From positions 1 to 64,000 of the forward strand of contig DATBER010000024.1 in the NCBI GenBank assembly GCA_036558905.1: a DNA stretch of 64,000 bases. Direction: 5' to 3'. Positions 8,919 through 18,700 of the stretch are shown here, piece by piece; position 1 is the first letter of the stretch; each line of letters opens with the position of its first letter. The DNA comes from DASXRA01 sp036558905 (GTDB taxonomy: Bacteria > Actinomycetota > Actinomycetes > Mycobacteriales > Jatrophihabitantaceae). Made by a program: the position numbers and the translations under genes. Below the pieces are notes generated by a model that was not told the DNA's origin, did not search any database, and saw only the letters and a list, made by a program, of their open reading frames with translations.

Positions 8919-9567
8919 CTGTCGAGCCCACCTGCATCCAGGTGTAGAGCCAGGCCATCACGTCCAGCGGGAAGTGCACGCATCCGTGCGATCCGTCCGT
9001 GCGGTACTGCGCGCCGCCGAACGGGAACTTCTGCCAGAGCGCGTCGTGGAAGCCGTAGTCGCCGTTGTAGGGCATCCAGTACTTGACCTTGTACGACTCG
9101 CCGCCGGAGGCCAACCAGCGGTCGGTCTCCTTGGCCTGGATGTGCCAGGTGCCGGTTGGCGTGCCACCGGCCGAGACCATCCCCGTGGTCACCGCCGAGT
9201 CGCGAATCTGGTGCGCGCCGGAGCAGACCCAGGCGTGCTGCTCGGCGATGCTGACGATCACGCGCTGGGCGTCGGTGCTACCCAGGCACGGGCTGGGCCC
9301 GCCGGCCGGCTTCGGCGGTGCGGTCGTCAGCGGCGGGCGGCTCTTGCGGGACACCGGCGGGACGCCCGGGCTGGTCAGCGGCGGGGCGGTGAACGTCTGC
9401 GGCTCCTCGGCCAGCGTCGGTCGAGCGCCCGGCCGGGACACCACGTAGGCGAGCAGCCCCAGGGCCACCACCACGGTCAGCGCCCCGGTCAGCCACCAGA
9501 CGAACCGACCGAACCGACGACCCGATCTAACGGAATGATGACCCACGTTAAAACAACGTACTGGCAA
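8902..9567 (-). CDS. L,D-transpeptidase (YkuD), membrane-anchored, copy 1
   Basis: This is a 221-aa cell-wall enzyme expected to make 3-3 crosslinks or act as an L,D-carboxypeptidase outside the membrane. A single N-terminal membrane anchor (WWLTGALTVVVALGLLAYVV) precedes a Pro/Thr-rich linker. The C-terminal YkuD domain ends with the active-site motif DGSHGCVHFP, the Cys being catalytic. It lies 18 bp downstream of a paralogue whose catalytic domain is almost collinear, so this is a tandem duplication read as one unit. The start is taken as TTG 9567; an in-frame GTG at 9546 is possible and no strong ribosome site decides between them. Confidence 0.88.
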   Translation of the reverse strand: MPVRCFNVGHHSVRSGRRFGRFVWWLTGALTVVVALGLLAYVVSRPGARPTLAEEPQTFTAPPLTSPGVPPVSRKSRPPLTTAPPKPAGGPSPCLGSTDAQRVIVSIAEQHAWVCSGAHQIRDSAVTTGMVSAGGTPTGTWHIQAKETDRWLASGGESYKVKYWMPYNGDYGFHDALWQKFPFGGAQYRTDGSHGCVHFPLDVMAWLYTWMQVGSTVTVQA

Positions 9568-9585
9568 CGCGTCCCGTTGTAGGCC

Positions 9586-10218
9586 TCAAGCCCGGATCGT
9601 CACAGTGGCACCAACCTGCACCCAGTTGTACAGCCAGGCCATGATTGTGTGCGGAAAGTGCACACAGCCGTGCGAACCGTCGGTGCGGTACTGCGAGCTG
9701 CCGTACGGAAACTTCTGCCAGCTCGCGTCGTGAAATCCGTACACACCGTCGTAAGGCACCCAGAAATCGACGTGGAACGACTCACCGCTGAGGACGGTCA
9801 ACATCCGGTCGGTCTGCTTGGCCTGAACGTGCCACGTGCCGGTCGGCGTCCCGTCGCCGGACGCGCTGGCGCCGGTCGTCACGGGCGAGTCCTTGATCTG
9901 CCGGGCCCCGGCGCAGACCCACGCGTGCTGCCGGCTGATGCTGACGATGACGCGCTGCGCGTCGGCACTGCCCGTGCAGGGACTCGGCGGCGCGGGCGTG
10001 GCCGGCGTGTGCGTGGCCGACGTGCTCGGCGCCGGCGGCGGGGCGTGTAACTGGGCGGCCGGGCTCACCGTGGTCGGCGGCGCGGCCAGGCGCGGGCGGG
10101 GCCCGTGGAATCGGGACAGAGCGATGCCGGCGGCGATCACCGCGAGCAGCACCAGCACGGTGGGCAGCCACCGGCGCAGCGGGACGACGTGGCGCCGCTT
10201 CGCGCGGTGCGATGTCAT
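9586..10218 (-). CDS. L,D-transpeptidase (YkuD), membrane-anchored, copy 2
   Basis: This is a 210-aa paralogue of the next gene downstream, with the same architecture: a basic N-terminus, one membrane anchor (WLPTVLVLLAVIAAGIAL), a Pro/Ala/Thr linker and a YkuD domain with the same DGSHGCVHFP active-site segment. It should act on peptidoglycan stem peptides outside the membrane. The start ATG at 10218 follows GGAGGTTGGGAGTGAG, a good ribosome site, so it is the first gene of the pair. Divergent otsB starts 136 bp away; the gap presumably holds both promoters, but I see no clear -35/-10 pair there. Confidence 0.89.
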   Translation of the reverse strand: MTSHRAKRRHVVPLRRWLPTVLVLLAVIAAGIALSRFHGPRPRLAAPPTTVSPAAQLHAPPPAPSTSATHTPATPAPPSPCTGSADAQRVIVSISRQHAWVCAGARQIKDSPVTTGASASGDGTPTGTWHVQAKQTDRMLTVLSGESFHVDFWVPYDGVYGFHDASWQKFPYGSSQYRTDGSHGCVHFPHTIMAWLYNWVQVGATVTIRA

Positions 10219-10354
10219 CTCACTCCCAACCTCCGGTGGCAGGCTCGCCGACGCCGGCCGATCCGGTACACGCGCCGCACCATGACGCAGTGGATTCTCC
10301 CATCACCTCGCCGTACCCGCCACGAACACCCGGGGCGAACGGCAGGATGACCGG

Positions 10355-11131
10355 GTGAGCATCCCCGCCCTCGTGGACTCCGTGCGCGCCGATATCGCGC
10401 ACTCCCTGGTCGCCGTCGACTTCGACGGCACCCTGGCCCCGCTCGTGCCCGATCCGGCCGACTCGCGACCGGCGCCCGGCGCCATCGACGCCCTGCGCAC
10501 CCTCGCCGGGCGCGGCGCCCGGGTCGCGGTCATCACCGGGCGCGACGCGCGGACCGTGCTCGGCCTCGGCGGCCTGGAAGCGATCCCAGGGGTGATCGTC
10601 GAGGGCCTCTACGGCGCCGAGCAGTGGCAGGACGGCCGGCTCACGACGCTGCCCGAGCCGGACGTGCTGCACCGGCTGCGCGAGCTGTTGCCGCCACTGG
10701 TGGCCACCGGTGACCCGCGGCTGTGGGTCGAGGACAAGCGCCTGTCGCTGGTCGTGCACGGCCGGCAGGCCCCCGATCCGGACGCGGCTCTCGACCCGCT
10801 GCGCGAGCCGGTGGCCCACCTGGGCGAACAGCTCGGCCTGGACGTGCACCGGGGCCGCGGCGTGCTCGAGCTGCGCCTGCCCGGCTACGACAAGGGCACC
10901 GCGCTGCGCCGCCTGGTCGACGAGGTCCGCCCGGCCGGCGTGCTGTTCGTCGGCGACGACGTGGGCGATCTGCCCGCGTTCGAGGCGGTGGCACAACTGC
11001 GCCGCGACGGCACGCCGGCGTGGAGCGTCGCGGCGGCGTCGGCCGACGTGCCCGAGGTGGCCCAGGCGGCCGACGTGCGCGTCGACGGCCCGGCCGGCGT
11101 GGTCGCGCTGCTGACCGAGCTCAGCCGTTGA
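10355..11131 (+). CDS. otsB: Trehalose-6-phosphate phosphatase
   Basis: This 258-aa HAD-superfamily enzyme removes phosphate from trehalose 6-phosphate, the last step of the OtsAB trehalose route. The HAD motif I nucleophile region is VAVDFDGTLAPL, motif II lies in RVAVITGRDA, and the C-terminal metal-binding motif in GVLFVGDDVGDLPAFEAV. A cap domain lies between. GTG 10355 follows GGCAGGATGACC. It is convergent with otsA, 6 bp between stops. The length is normal for OtsB without extra domains. Confidence 0.9.
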   Translation: MSIPALVDSVRADIAHSLVAVDFDGTLAPLVPDPADSRPAPGAIDALRTLAGRGARVAVITGRDARTVLGLGGLEAIPGVIVEGLYGAEQWQDGRLTTLPEPDVLHRLRELLPPLVATGDPRLWVEDKRLSLVVHGRQAPDPDAALDPLREPVAHLGEQLGLDVHRGRGVLELRLPGYDKGTALRRLVDEVRPAGVLFVGDDVGDLPAFEAVAQLRRDGTPAWSVAAASADVPEVAQAADVRVDGPAGVVALLTELSR

Positions 11132-11137
11132 CGGCGC

Positions 11138-12559
11138 TCACGCCTTGGCCAGCGCGTCGAGCTGGGCCTGGAACCACGGCACCGGCGGCAGAGCAACCGC
11201 CTTCTCGCGCAGCCGCTCGGCGCGGGCCCGCCGCTCGTCGACCGGCATGGTCAGCGCTGCGTGCAGCGTCGCCGCGGTCTGCGACACGTCGAACGGGTTG
11301 ACGAGCAGGGCGTCGTCGCCGAGCGTCTCGGCCGCGCCGGCCTCGCGGGTCAGCACCACCGCCGGGTCCCGCTCGGACAGCACGATGCCCTCGAGCACCA
11401 CCAGGTTCATGCCGTCGCGCACCGAGTTCACGAACACGACGTCGGACCGGCGCAGCGCAGCCAGCGACCCCGGGTAGTCGTCGGCGATCTCGAGGATCAG
11501 CGGGGTCCAGTCGTCGGTGCTGAACTCGTCGTCGATGTCACGGGCCATCCGCTCGACCGCCGCGGTGTACTCGCGGTACTCGGGTAGGTCCTCGCGTGAC
11601 GGGTAGTTGTAGACGACGTGCACCACCAGGTCGTGCCACTCGGGATGGGTGCGCAGCAGTTCGCGGTAGGCCAGCAGTCCGCGCAGCACATTCTTCGACA
11701 GCTCGGTGCGGTCGACGCGGCCGATGACCGTGCGCTCGCCGACGGTGTCGCGCAGCTCGCGCAGGGCCCGGTTGACGTCGCGCTCGTGGCCCCGGTCGCG
11801 CAGCTCGTCGGGGTCGGTGGACAGCGGGAATACCTCGAGGCCCGCTGGGCGCCGTCCGAGCAGTTCCTCGCAGCAGTCGGAGAAGTGCTGGGCCCACCGG
11901 CGGGTGTGGAAGCCCACGACGTGCGCGGCCAGCAGCCCTTCGAGCAGGTCGCGCACCACGTCGTCGGGCAGCATGCGGAAGTACTCGGGCGGCACCCACG
12001 GGGTGTGCGTGAAGTGGCCGATGCGCACGTCGGGGCGCAACTCGCTGAGCATCTGCGGAGCCAACAGCAGGTGGTAGTCCTGCACCATCACGGTGGCGCC
12101 CGGGGCGGCCTCGGCCGCGATCGCCTCGGCGAACGCCCGGTTGTAGCGCACGTAGCCGGCCCACTGCCGCCGCCAGGCCAGATCGAACACCGGACTGCGG
12201 GCCGGCTCGTACAGCATGTGCAGGGCGAACCAGAGCGTCGAGTTGGCGATGCCGTTGTAGGCCTGCCGGAACGTCAACGCGTCGATGGGCAGCATCCGCA
12301 CGTCGAAGTCGCCGGCCAGCGCGTCGGCGACGGCCGGCACCTCGGACAGCCGGCCGGACGTGCAGCGGCGGGCCATGGACCGTTCGCGGTCGTTCAGCGC
12401 GGCGCAGATCCACACCGCATCGGGGGCGGCGGACAGCGCGGCCTGCATGCCACTGACCAGTCCCCCGCCGCCCCGGCGGACCTCGTCGTCGCCGTCGTCC
12501 ACGGCAATGATCGAGAGCGGTCCACGGTTCGACGCGACGATCAGCGGAGCATGACCCAT
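11138..12559 (-). CDS. otsA: Trehalose-6-phosphate synthase, GT20 family
   Basis: This 473-aa GT-B glycosyltransferase is expected to make trehalose 6-phosphate from a nucleotide-glucose and glucose 6-phosphate. Visible family segments are IVASNRGPL, GGGGLVSGM, VQDYHLLL, GHFTHTPWVPPEYF and the C-terminal NSVRDGMNLVVLEG. The nucleotide-sugar region reads RVDRTELSKN where classical OtsA has RLDYTKG, so it belongs to a divergent actinobacterial subgroup. Function is supported mainly by the fold and by facing otsB. A good ribosome site, AGGAAGAAGA, precedes ATG 12559. It lies 22 bp downstream of the GH31 gene on the same strand and could be cotranscribed with the GH3-GH31 pair. Confidence 0.82.
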   Translation of the reverse strand: MGHAPLIVASNRGPLSIIAVDDGDDEVRRGGGGLVSGMQAALSAAPDAVWICAALNDRERSMARRCTSGRLSEVPAVADALAGDFDVRMLPIDALTFRQAYNGIANSTLWFALHMLYEPARSPVFDLAWRRQWAGYVRYNRAFAEAIAAEAAPGATVMVQDYHLLLAPQMLSELRPDVRIGHFTHTPWVPPEYFRMLPDDVVRDLLEGLLAAHVVGFHTRRWAQHFSDCCEELLGRRPAGLEVFPLSTDPDELRDRGHERDVNRALRELRDTVGERTVIGRVDRTELSKNVLRGLLAYRELLRTHPEWHDLVVHVVYNYPSREDLPEYREYTAAVERMARDIDDEFSTDDWTPLILEIADDYPGSLAALRRSDVVFVNSVRDGMNLVVLEGIVLSERDPAVVLTREAGAAETLGDDALLVNPFDVSQTAATLHAALTMPVDERRARAERLREKAVALPPVPWFQAQLDALAKA

Positions 12560-12565
12560 CTCTTC

Positions 12566-12591
12566 TTCCTACCGCACGTTCCTACCGCACG
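12566..12591. repeat. 13-bp tandem duplication at GH31 stop / otsA ribosome site
   Basis: TTCCTACCGCACG occurs twice head to tail (12566-12578 and 12579-12591). The GH31 stop codon lies in the second copy, and the first forms the otsA Shine-Dalgarno region. It looks like a replication-slippage duplication. Confidence 0.75.
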
Positions 12592-15500
12592 CGGATCGTG
12601 GTGTGGGCATTTATCGGGCGTGCGGCAAGTGTCACAGTGACCGTTCGGGTCGATTCGTCGTAGGTCCACGTGCTCGTCGCCCGGCCGTCAATGTCCACCT
12701 CGGACGGTCGCTCGACGCCGAGGAATCGGGCCGTCCACTGGCGACTCGCCACCTGGCCGGCGAACCGCCCACGGGCCGGCAGGATCGTCAGTGTCGACCC
12801 GGCGTGGCGGACCGAAGTGGTCGACGACGCCCCGTGCCCGTCACCGGCGTCCTCGTACAGGTCGTAGCTACCGGACGCCCCGGCGGCCACCTCGAGGGTC
12901 AGCTTGTCCATCGGGTTCTGCGCGTCGTTGGTCACGTTGTCGCTGCGCTCGGCGACGATGCCGCCGCCCTTGAGGAACACCGGCATGGTGTCCCATCCGG
13001 TCGTGACGGCGTGCACCGATGGCCCGGTGAAGGTCTGCCCGGTGAAGTAGTCGGTCCACGAGCCGGGCGGGAACCACACCTGGGTGGACGACGTGGTGCC
13101 GGGCGTGGTCGCCGGGGCCACCAGCATGTTCGGCCCGTACAGGTACTCGGAGTCGGCGTACTCGTACGCGCCGGGCTGGTCCGGATAGGCAAGGTAGGGC
13201 GTGCGGACGATCGGCACGCCCGTGGCCTGGGCCTGCTGGGCGGCCGTGTACGTGTAGGGCACCAGAGCCTCGCGTAGCCGCAGGAACTTCTCGGCAGCGG
13301 TACGTGCAGCATCGCTGTATTCCCAGGGCAGCCGCGGCGCGTGGTTGGAGTGCAGCCGGTCGATCGGTTGAAACGCGCCGAGCTGCACCCACCGCACGTA
13401 CAGGTCGTCCGGCGGGGAACCGTTGAAGCCGCCGATATCGTGCGACGTGTAGGGCAATCCGGTCGAGGCGCCCTCGCCACCGGTGTAGCCCACCTCGTAC
13501 TGCAGCGCCTCCCACGTGGACGACGTGTCGCCGGTGAAGTGGACGGTGTAGCGGTGATCGGCCCACGGCCCGGTGGGCAACCCGACCGAGCCGGCGTAGC
13601 CGCCCGACTGCAGCGAGCTGAACGCCCGGGAGAACGCGAACCCGCGCTTGCCGTCCTTGGACGTGTCGCGCGCGTAGTTGTCGTTGATCCAGGCGTCGGG
13701 CGTCACGCCGGGCAGTGACGAGTGGGATCCTTCGCAGCACCAGTCCAGCCACCAGAAGTCGACGCCCTGCTGCTCGGCCGTCTGGTGCAGATCGAAGTAC
13801 GCCTGCAGCTGCTTCGGATCGCCCCAGTCGAAGACGTAGCACGGGCCGTTGTGGCCCTGGTCGGAGAAGCAGCTGTTACTCGTTTGCAGCGTTCCCCCGG
13901 CGGTCGCCTGCGCCTGCGTGAACTGCGTGTCGGCCTCCTGGATACTCGGGTGGATGTTGAACGTGGTGTGCAACCCCTGCTGGTGGGCCCAGCTCAGGTA
14001 GGCCTGCGGGTCGGGGAAGTACGTCGGGTTGAACTCCCAGCCGTTCCACGGGTCGGGCGCCTTCCAGTCGGTGTCGGTGACCAGCACGTCGAGCGGCACG
14101 CCCTCGCTGCGGAACTTCGGCAGCAGCGTGTTCTCGTAGTCGCTGGCGCTGTAGGCGTTGTAGCGCGAGTACCAGACCCCGAACGCCCACCGTGGCAGGT
14201 CGGCCGCCGGGCCGGTGAGATCGCGCAGATCCTTCAGCGCCTGCTGGTAGTTCAGGCCATACCCGAACAGGTACCCGTCCTGGTAGCCGCCGGTGTGCGC
14301 CGGGCGCTGGGTGACGGCATTGGTCGCCGGGTCGAACAGCGCGCTGCTCGTGTCGTCCAGCAGCGACCACCCGTCGCGGTAGAGCAGGCCGGGCGTGATC
14401 GGGGCGTCGCCGGCCACGCCGTCCAGGCTGCGGCGATAGCCACCGAGCGGCAGGTGCGACAGCGGGAAGCGGGCGTTGGTCGGCGTGACGGCGATGCTGT
14501 CGACGTTCACGTTGCACGAGTCGCCGGCCGCGCAGGTGAACGAGACTGCGTTGTTGCCGCCGTTCAGGTGCACGGTGGTGGCCGTGGTCGTCCACGAGTC
14601 CCACGACGGGGTCGGCGGCAGGCTGACCTGGTTGCCGGCCACGGTCATCGTCCGGGTGGTGGTCTGCCCGTCGCCGCCCCTGCTGTTGGCGTAGCGCACC
14701 TGCACGTCGTAGTTGCCCGCGGCGGGGACGCCGGTGAGCGCGAACGTATCGGTGGCGCCGGCCTGTTGCAGCCCGGCGACGAATCCGGATCCGCCGTAGC
14801 CGGTGTGGTCGCTGGCAGTAGTGGCGCCGCCGGTCAGCGTGCCCGTCTCGGCCTCGCACACCGTGCCGAACGGGCAGCTCACCGGGGTCGGCCCGGGGTA
14901 GGCGGCGCCGGCCGGAGTTACAGCCAGGCTGTCGAAGTTGACGTTGCCCGTGTCGTTCGGGCCGAAGACGATCGTGACGTCGTGCACGCCGGCGGTCAGC
15001 TGCAGCGGCACCGAGGCGAGAGCCCAGGTGTCCCAGCTACCGGTGACGGGCAGCGTGAGCGTGCCGGCCGGCTGGCCGTCGACCTGCACGCTCATCGTGC
15101 GGGTGGTGCGCTGGCCGTCGCCTCCGAGGTCGTTCGCGTAGCGCACCTGCAGGGTTGACGCCCCGGCCGCTGCCCCAGTCACGCGGTAGCCCAGCTGGGC
15201 GCCCTTGGTCTGGATGCCGTCGACGAAGCCGGTACCGGTGTAGCCGTTGTGGTTGGTGTTGACGCTCGCGCCGCCGGACAGGGCCGCGTTCTCGGCCTGG
15301 CACAGCGTGCCGAATGTACAGCTGGCCTGAGTAGGCCAGGTCGGGTGCGCCTGGACGGCCGTGCCGCCGTCGTTCAGGTCGAACTCGACGTTGTCGGCCG
15401 TGAACGGCCCCGAGCCGCGCTTGTACCTCAGCGTGACCTGGTCGGTGCGGATGATCCGCCACCCGTTCTCCACAGCGGTGCTGTATTTCGGAACGGTGAA

Positions 15501-15713
15501 CGTGTCGCGGCCGATGGCGTTGAACGTGCCGGCGTCCTCGAAGTGCTCGTCGCCGGCGTACTCGAGGCGGATCAGTGTCGGCGACAGCACCTCGAACCGG
15601 GCCGACCCGTCGACCACCGTCCGCGCGGGCGGTCGGGCCGCGGCGGGAACGACGACAACGGCCGACGCGGCCAGGACGGCGACGGCGATTCCGGTCTTGA
15701 TCACGGCGCTCAT
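12582..15713 (-). CDS. Secreted GH31 alpha-glycosidase with two inserted CBM6/35-like modules
   Basis: This 1043-aa exported glycoside hydrolase has a signal peptide at residues 1-27 (ending AAARPPA). The N-terminal GH31 beta domain (about 30-130) is interrupted by two homologous carbohydrate-binding modules (about 132-268 and 280-411, each opening with C(T/P)FGT(L/V)C(Q/E)AE), then resumes at RFPLSHLPLGGY. The catalytic barrel has the predicted nucleophile D657 in FWWLDWC and acid/base D729 in HFTGDT. C-terminal beta domains complete it. ATG 15713 overlaps the GH3 stop by 4 bp. Specificity (alpha-glucosidase, alpha-xylosidase or other) cannot be decided from the sequence. It probably works with the GH3 enzyme on one polysaccharide. 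Confidence 0.87.
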   Translation of the reverse strand: MSAVIKTGIAVAVLAASAVVVVPAAARPPARTVVDGSARFEVLSPTLIRLEYAGDEHFEDAGTFNAIGRDTFTVPKYSTAVENGWRIIRTDQVTLRYKRGSGPFTADNVEFDLNDGGTAVQAHPTWPTQASCTFGTLCQAENAALSGGASVNTNHNGYTGTGFVDGIQTKGAQLGYRVTGAAAGASTLQVRYANDLGGDGQRTTRTMSVQVDGQPAGTLTLPVTGSWDTWALASVPLQLTAGVHDVTIVFGPNDTGNVNFDSLAVTPAGAAYPGPTPVSCPFGTVCEAETGTLTGGATTASDHTGYGGSGFVAGLQQAGATDTFALTGVPAAGNYDVQVRYANSRGGDGQTTTRTMTVAGNQVSLPPTPSWDSWTTTATTVHLNGGNNAVSFTCAAGDSCNVNVDSIAVTPTNARFPLSHLPLGGYRRSLDGVAGDAPITPGLLYRDGWSLLDDTSSALFDPATNAVTQRPAHTGGYQDGYLFGYGLNYQQALKDLRDLTGPAADLPRWAFGVWYSRYNAYSASDYENTLLPKFRSEGVPLDVLVTDTDWKAPDPWNGWEFNPTYFPDPQAYLSWAHQQGLHTTFNIHPSIQEADTQFTQAQATAGGTLQTSNSCFSDQGHNGPCYVFDWGDPKQLQAYFDLHQTAEQQGVDFWWLDWCCEGSHSSLPGVTPDAWINDNYARDTSKDGKRGFAFSRAFSSLQSGGYAGSVGLPTGPWADHRYTVHFTGDTSSTWEALQYEVGYTGGEGASTGLPYTSHDIGGFNGSPPDDLYVRWVQLGAFQPIDRLHSNHAPRLPWEYSDAARTAAEKFLRLREALVPYTYTAAQQAQATGVPIVRTPYLAYPDQPGAYEYADSEYLYGPNMLVAPATTPGTTSSTQVWFPPGSWTDYFTGQTFTGPSVHAVTTGWDTMPVFLKGGGIVAERSDNVTNDAQNPMDKLTLEVAAGASGSYDLYEDAGDGHGASSTTSVRHAGSTLTILPARGRFAGQVASRQWTARFLGVERPSEVDIDGRATSTWTYDESTRTVTVTLAARPINAHTTIRVR

Positions 15714-18700
15714 CCGATCGCCGCCGCGAACGCGTGGAACCGGCTCTCCGACGGCAGCGTCACCGCGGCAACCGTCTTGCCCGGGTCGAGCGACACCGTG
15801 GTGACGTAAAGGCTCACCGGCTGGACGGGCAGCCCACCGGGTGGTCGGTTCCAGTACGGCACGGTGGCGGCGAGCGTGCAGCCCGGCACGGCCGCGTTGT
15901 TGTACCAGTCGGCGAGCGTGACGGGGCCCGAAGCGGTGCTGCCGTCGGTGTAGGTGACGGTGACCGAGCCGGAGTCGCTGCCGTTGTTGGCGGCGCCGAG
16001 CAGGCCGAGCGTCGAGCCCTGCCCGGACAGGGTGATCGTCTGGCCGGTGGCGGTGACCATGTCCGGAGTGCCCGGCGCCGAGTCGGGCCAGTGGAACGTC
16101 AACCCGCCGTAGCTCGCCGTGGCGCCCGGACTCAGCCCGATGCTGCTCAGCGCCTGGGCCGAATAGCTGTAGCCGGAGCCGTCGAAGTTGGCGCCGGCCG
16201 GGTTGGCGTCGTCGCTGATACCGGTGCCGTTGTACGCAGCCGTGAACGACGCGTAGGGCACGTTGACCGTGGTGGTGGCATCGGCCGACGAGCGTGCCCC
16301 GCCGGACCACGTCGCGGTGGCCGACAGGGTCTGCGCGCCCGCTGCGGCGTCAGCCGGCACGGTGACGGTCCAGGCCAGCTGGGCCGTGCTGTGCGGCCGG
16401 ACGACGTTCACCCGCTGCGCTCCGGCCGGCGTGACCGTCCACCCGGACGGTGCGTGCAGCGTGACCTGTCCCTGGTTGATCGGCAGGTCGCCGGTGTTGC
16501 GAACCGTTCCGGTCACCTGCACCGTCGTACCCGCCGCGGCCAGGGCCGGCGCCGTAATGTCGACCGACTGGGCGCCCAGCGTCAGCGGCACGAGCAGCGG
16601 CGCCTGGGCCCGCAGGTCGCGCGACGACGAGCCGACGTACACCTGATAGGTGCCGTCCACTGTGGACGGTTGGTGCGTGACCGCGTCCCAGATGGCCAGG
16701 TCCGACTGGCGCAGGGTGAACCGCACCGTCGTGCTCGCCCCCGCGCCCAGCGTCACCTTGCGGAAGTCCTTCAGCACGCGCGGCGGTTCGCCGGCCGACG
16801 ACGGGGCGCCGACGTAGAGCTGCACCACCTCGGAGCCGGCGCGGCTTCCGGTGTTGCGCACCTGGACGCTGACCTGCGCCGTACCGTCCGGCGTCACCAC
16901 CGGTGTGACGCGCAGGTTCGAGTAGGCGAACTGCGTGTAGCTCAGCCCGAACCCGAACGGGAACAGCGGAGCCGTTCCGGTCGCGTCGTACCACCGATAA
17001 CCGACGTTCAGCTTCTCGCTGTAGACGTAGTGGCCGTCCTGGGCCGGGTACTGCGGCGGGCCGGCGATCGGGGTCTGGTCGGCCGCCGCCGGGAACGTGA
17101 CCGGCAGGCGCCCGCCGGGCGACGCGTCGCCGAACAGCAGGTCGCCCAGGGCGTTGCCGTCCTCCTCGCCCGGGTACCACATCTCGAGCACCGCCCGGGC
17201 GTCGCCGATCCAGGGCATCAGCACCGGACCGCCGGTGTTCAGCACCACCACCGTGTTGGGGTTCGCCTTCACCACGGCGTCGACCAACGCGTCCTGCGTG
17301 CCGGGCAACGCCAGCGACGCGCGGTCCGAGCCCTCCGACGAGATCTCGCCGACCACGACCACTGCAGCGTCGGCCGCCTTGGCCGCGGCCACCGCGGCGG
17401 TGATGCCCGGGTCCTGCTCGCCCGGCGCCGACCAGCCGAGCGACGCCAGCGCGTCGCCGCCGTTCTCGTAGTACTCGACCTTGATCTGATGCGCCGCACC
17501 GCCCACCAGATGCAGCACCGCCGTCTCGGTGTTCGCCGCCTGGTCGCGCCAGTTGTCGATCACCAGCTGGCCGTCGACGTAGAGCCGGCTGCCGTCGTCA
17601 CTGGTCAGCCCGAGCGTGTAGTCGCCGGTGGTCGGGGCGGTCAGCGTGCCGGTCCAGCGGGCCGAGAAATGGTCTGCCGGCAGGCCGGCCGCGGGCGCCC
17701 CCTGCCCCCAGTCGAAGTCGATCTGCGCGTCGTCGCGGGTCAGCGCCGGGGTACCGGACAGGTCCTGGTTGGCGAAGTACTCACCGGACAGGTCGGTGAA
17801 CGCCGAGGCCGGGATCGCCGGCGGCGCCCCACCTCCGGACGACCCCTGCGTGTACGTGACGTCGAGCCCGCGTGCGGACAAGCCCTGCACGGGCGTCACC
17901 GCGTGGTAGGGCGTGACCTGCGAGCTGCCGCCGCCGGCCGGCACCGAGTTGCCGTAGGGGCCGATCACCGCGACCGAGTGGGCCTGACTGCCGTCGAGCG
18001 GCAGCACGCCGTCGTTCTTGAGCAGCACGCTGCCGTCGGCCGCGGCCGTTCGGGCGACCGCGGCGTGGGCGTCGACGTCGGGCGGGCCGGTCGGGCGGTC
18101 ATTGTCGAACAGGCCGGCGCGGAACATCATCCGCAGCACCCGCCGGGCGTGGTCGTCGAGCACGGACTTGGCCAGCCGGCCCGAGTGCACGGCGGCCGGC
18201 AGCTGGGCGTAGAACGTCGAGCCGCCGAACTCCTGGTCGAGCCCGGCCTCGGCGCTGGCCACCGTGCTGTGCGTGGCCGGGTAGTCCGAGCCGACGACGC
18301 CGTCGAAGCCCCAGTCGCCCTTGAGGGTGTCATGCAGCAACGGGTAGTTCTCGCAGGCGTAGGTGCCGTTGACCTTGTTGTAGGCGCACATCAGCGACCA
18401 GGCCCGGCCGTTCTTGACCGTGTCCTCGAACGCCGGCAGGTAGATCTCGTGCAGGGTGCGCTCGTCCACGTCCGACGAGCTGGTGGTGCGCTCGTTCTCC
18501 TGGTTGTTGGCCGCGAAGTGCTTGACCTGCGCGGCCACCTGCTGCGACTGGATGCCCTTCACCTCGGCCGTGCCGATCGCGCCGGCCAGCGCCGGGTCCT
18601 CGCCCAGCGTCTCGAAGTTCCGGCCGCCCTCGGGTACGCGGACGATGTTGATCATCGGGCCGTACAGGGCCTCGTACCCGCGCCGGGCCGCCTCGTCGCC

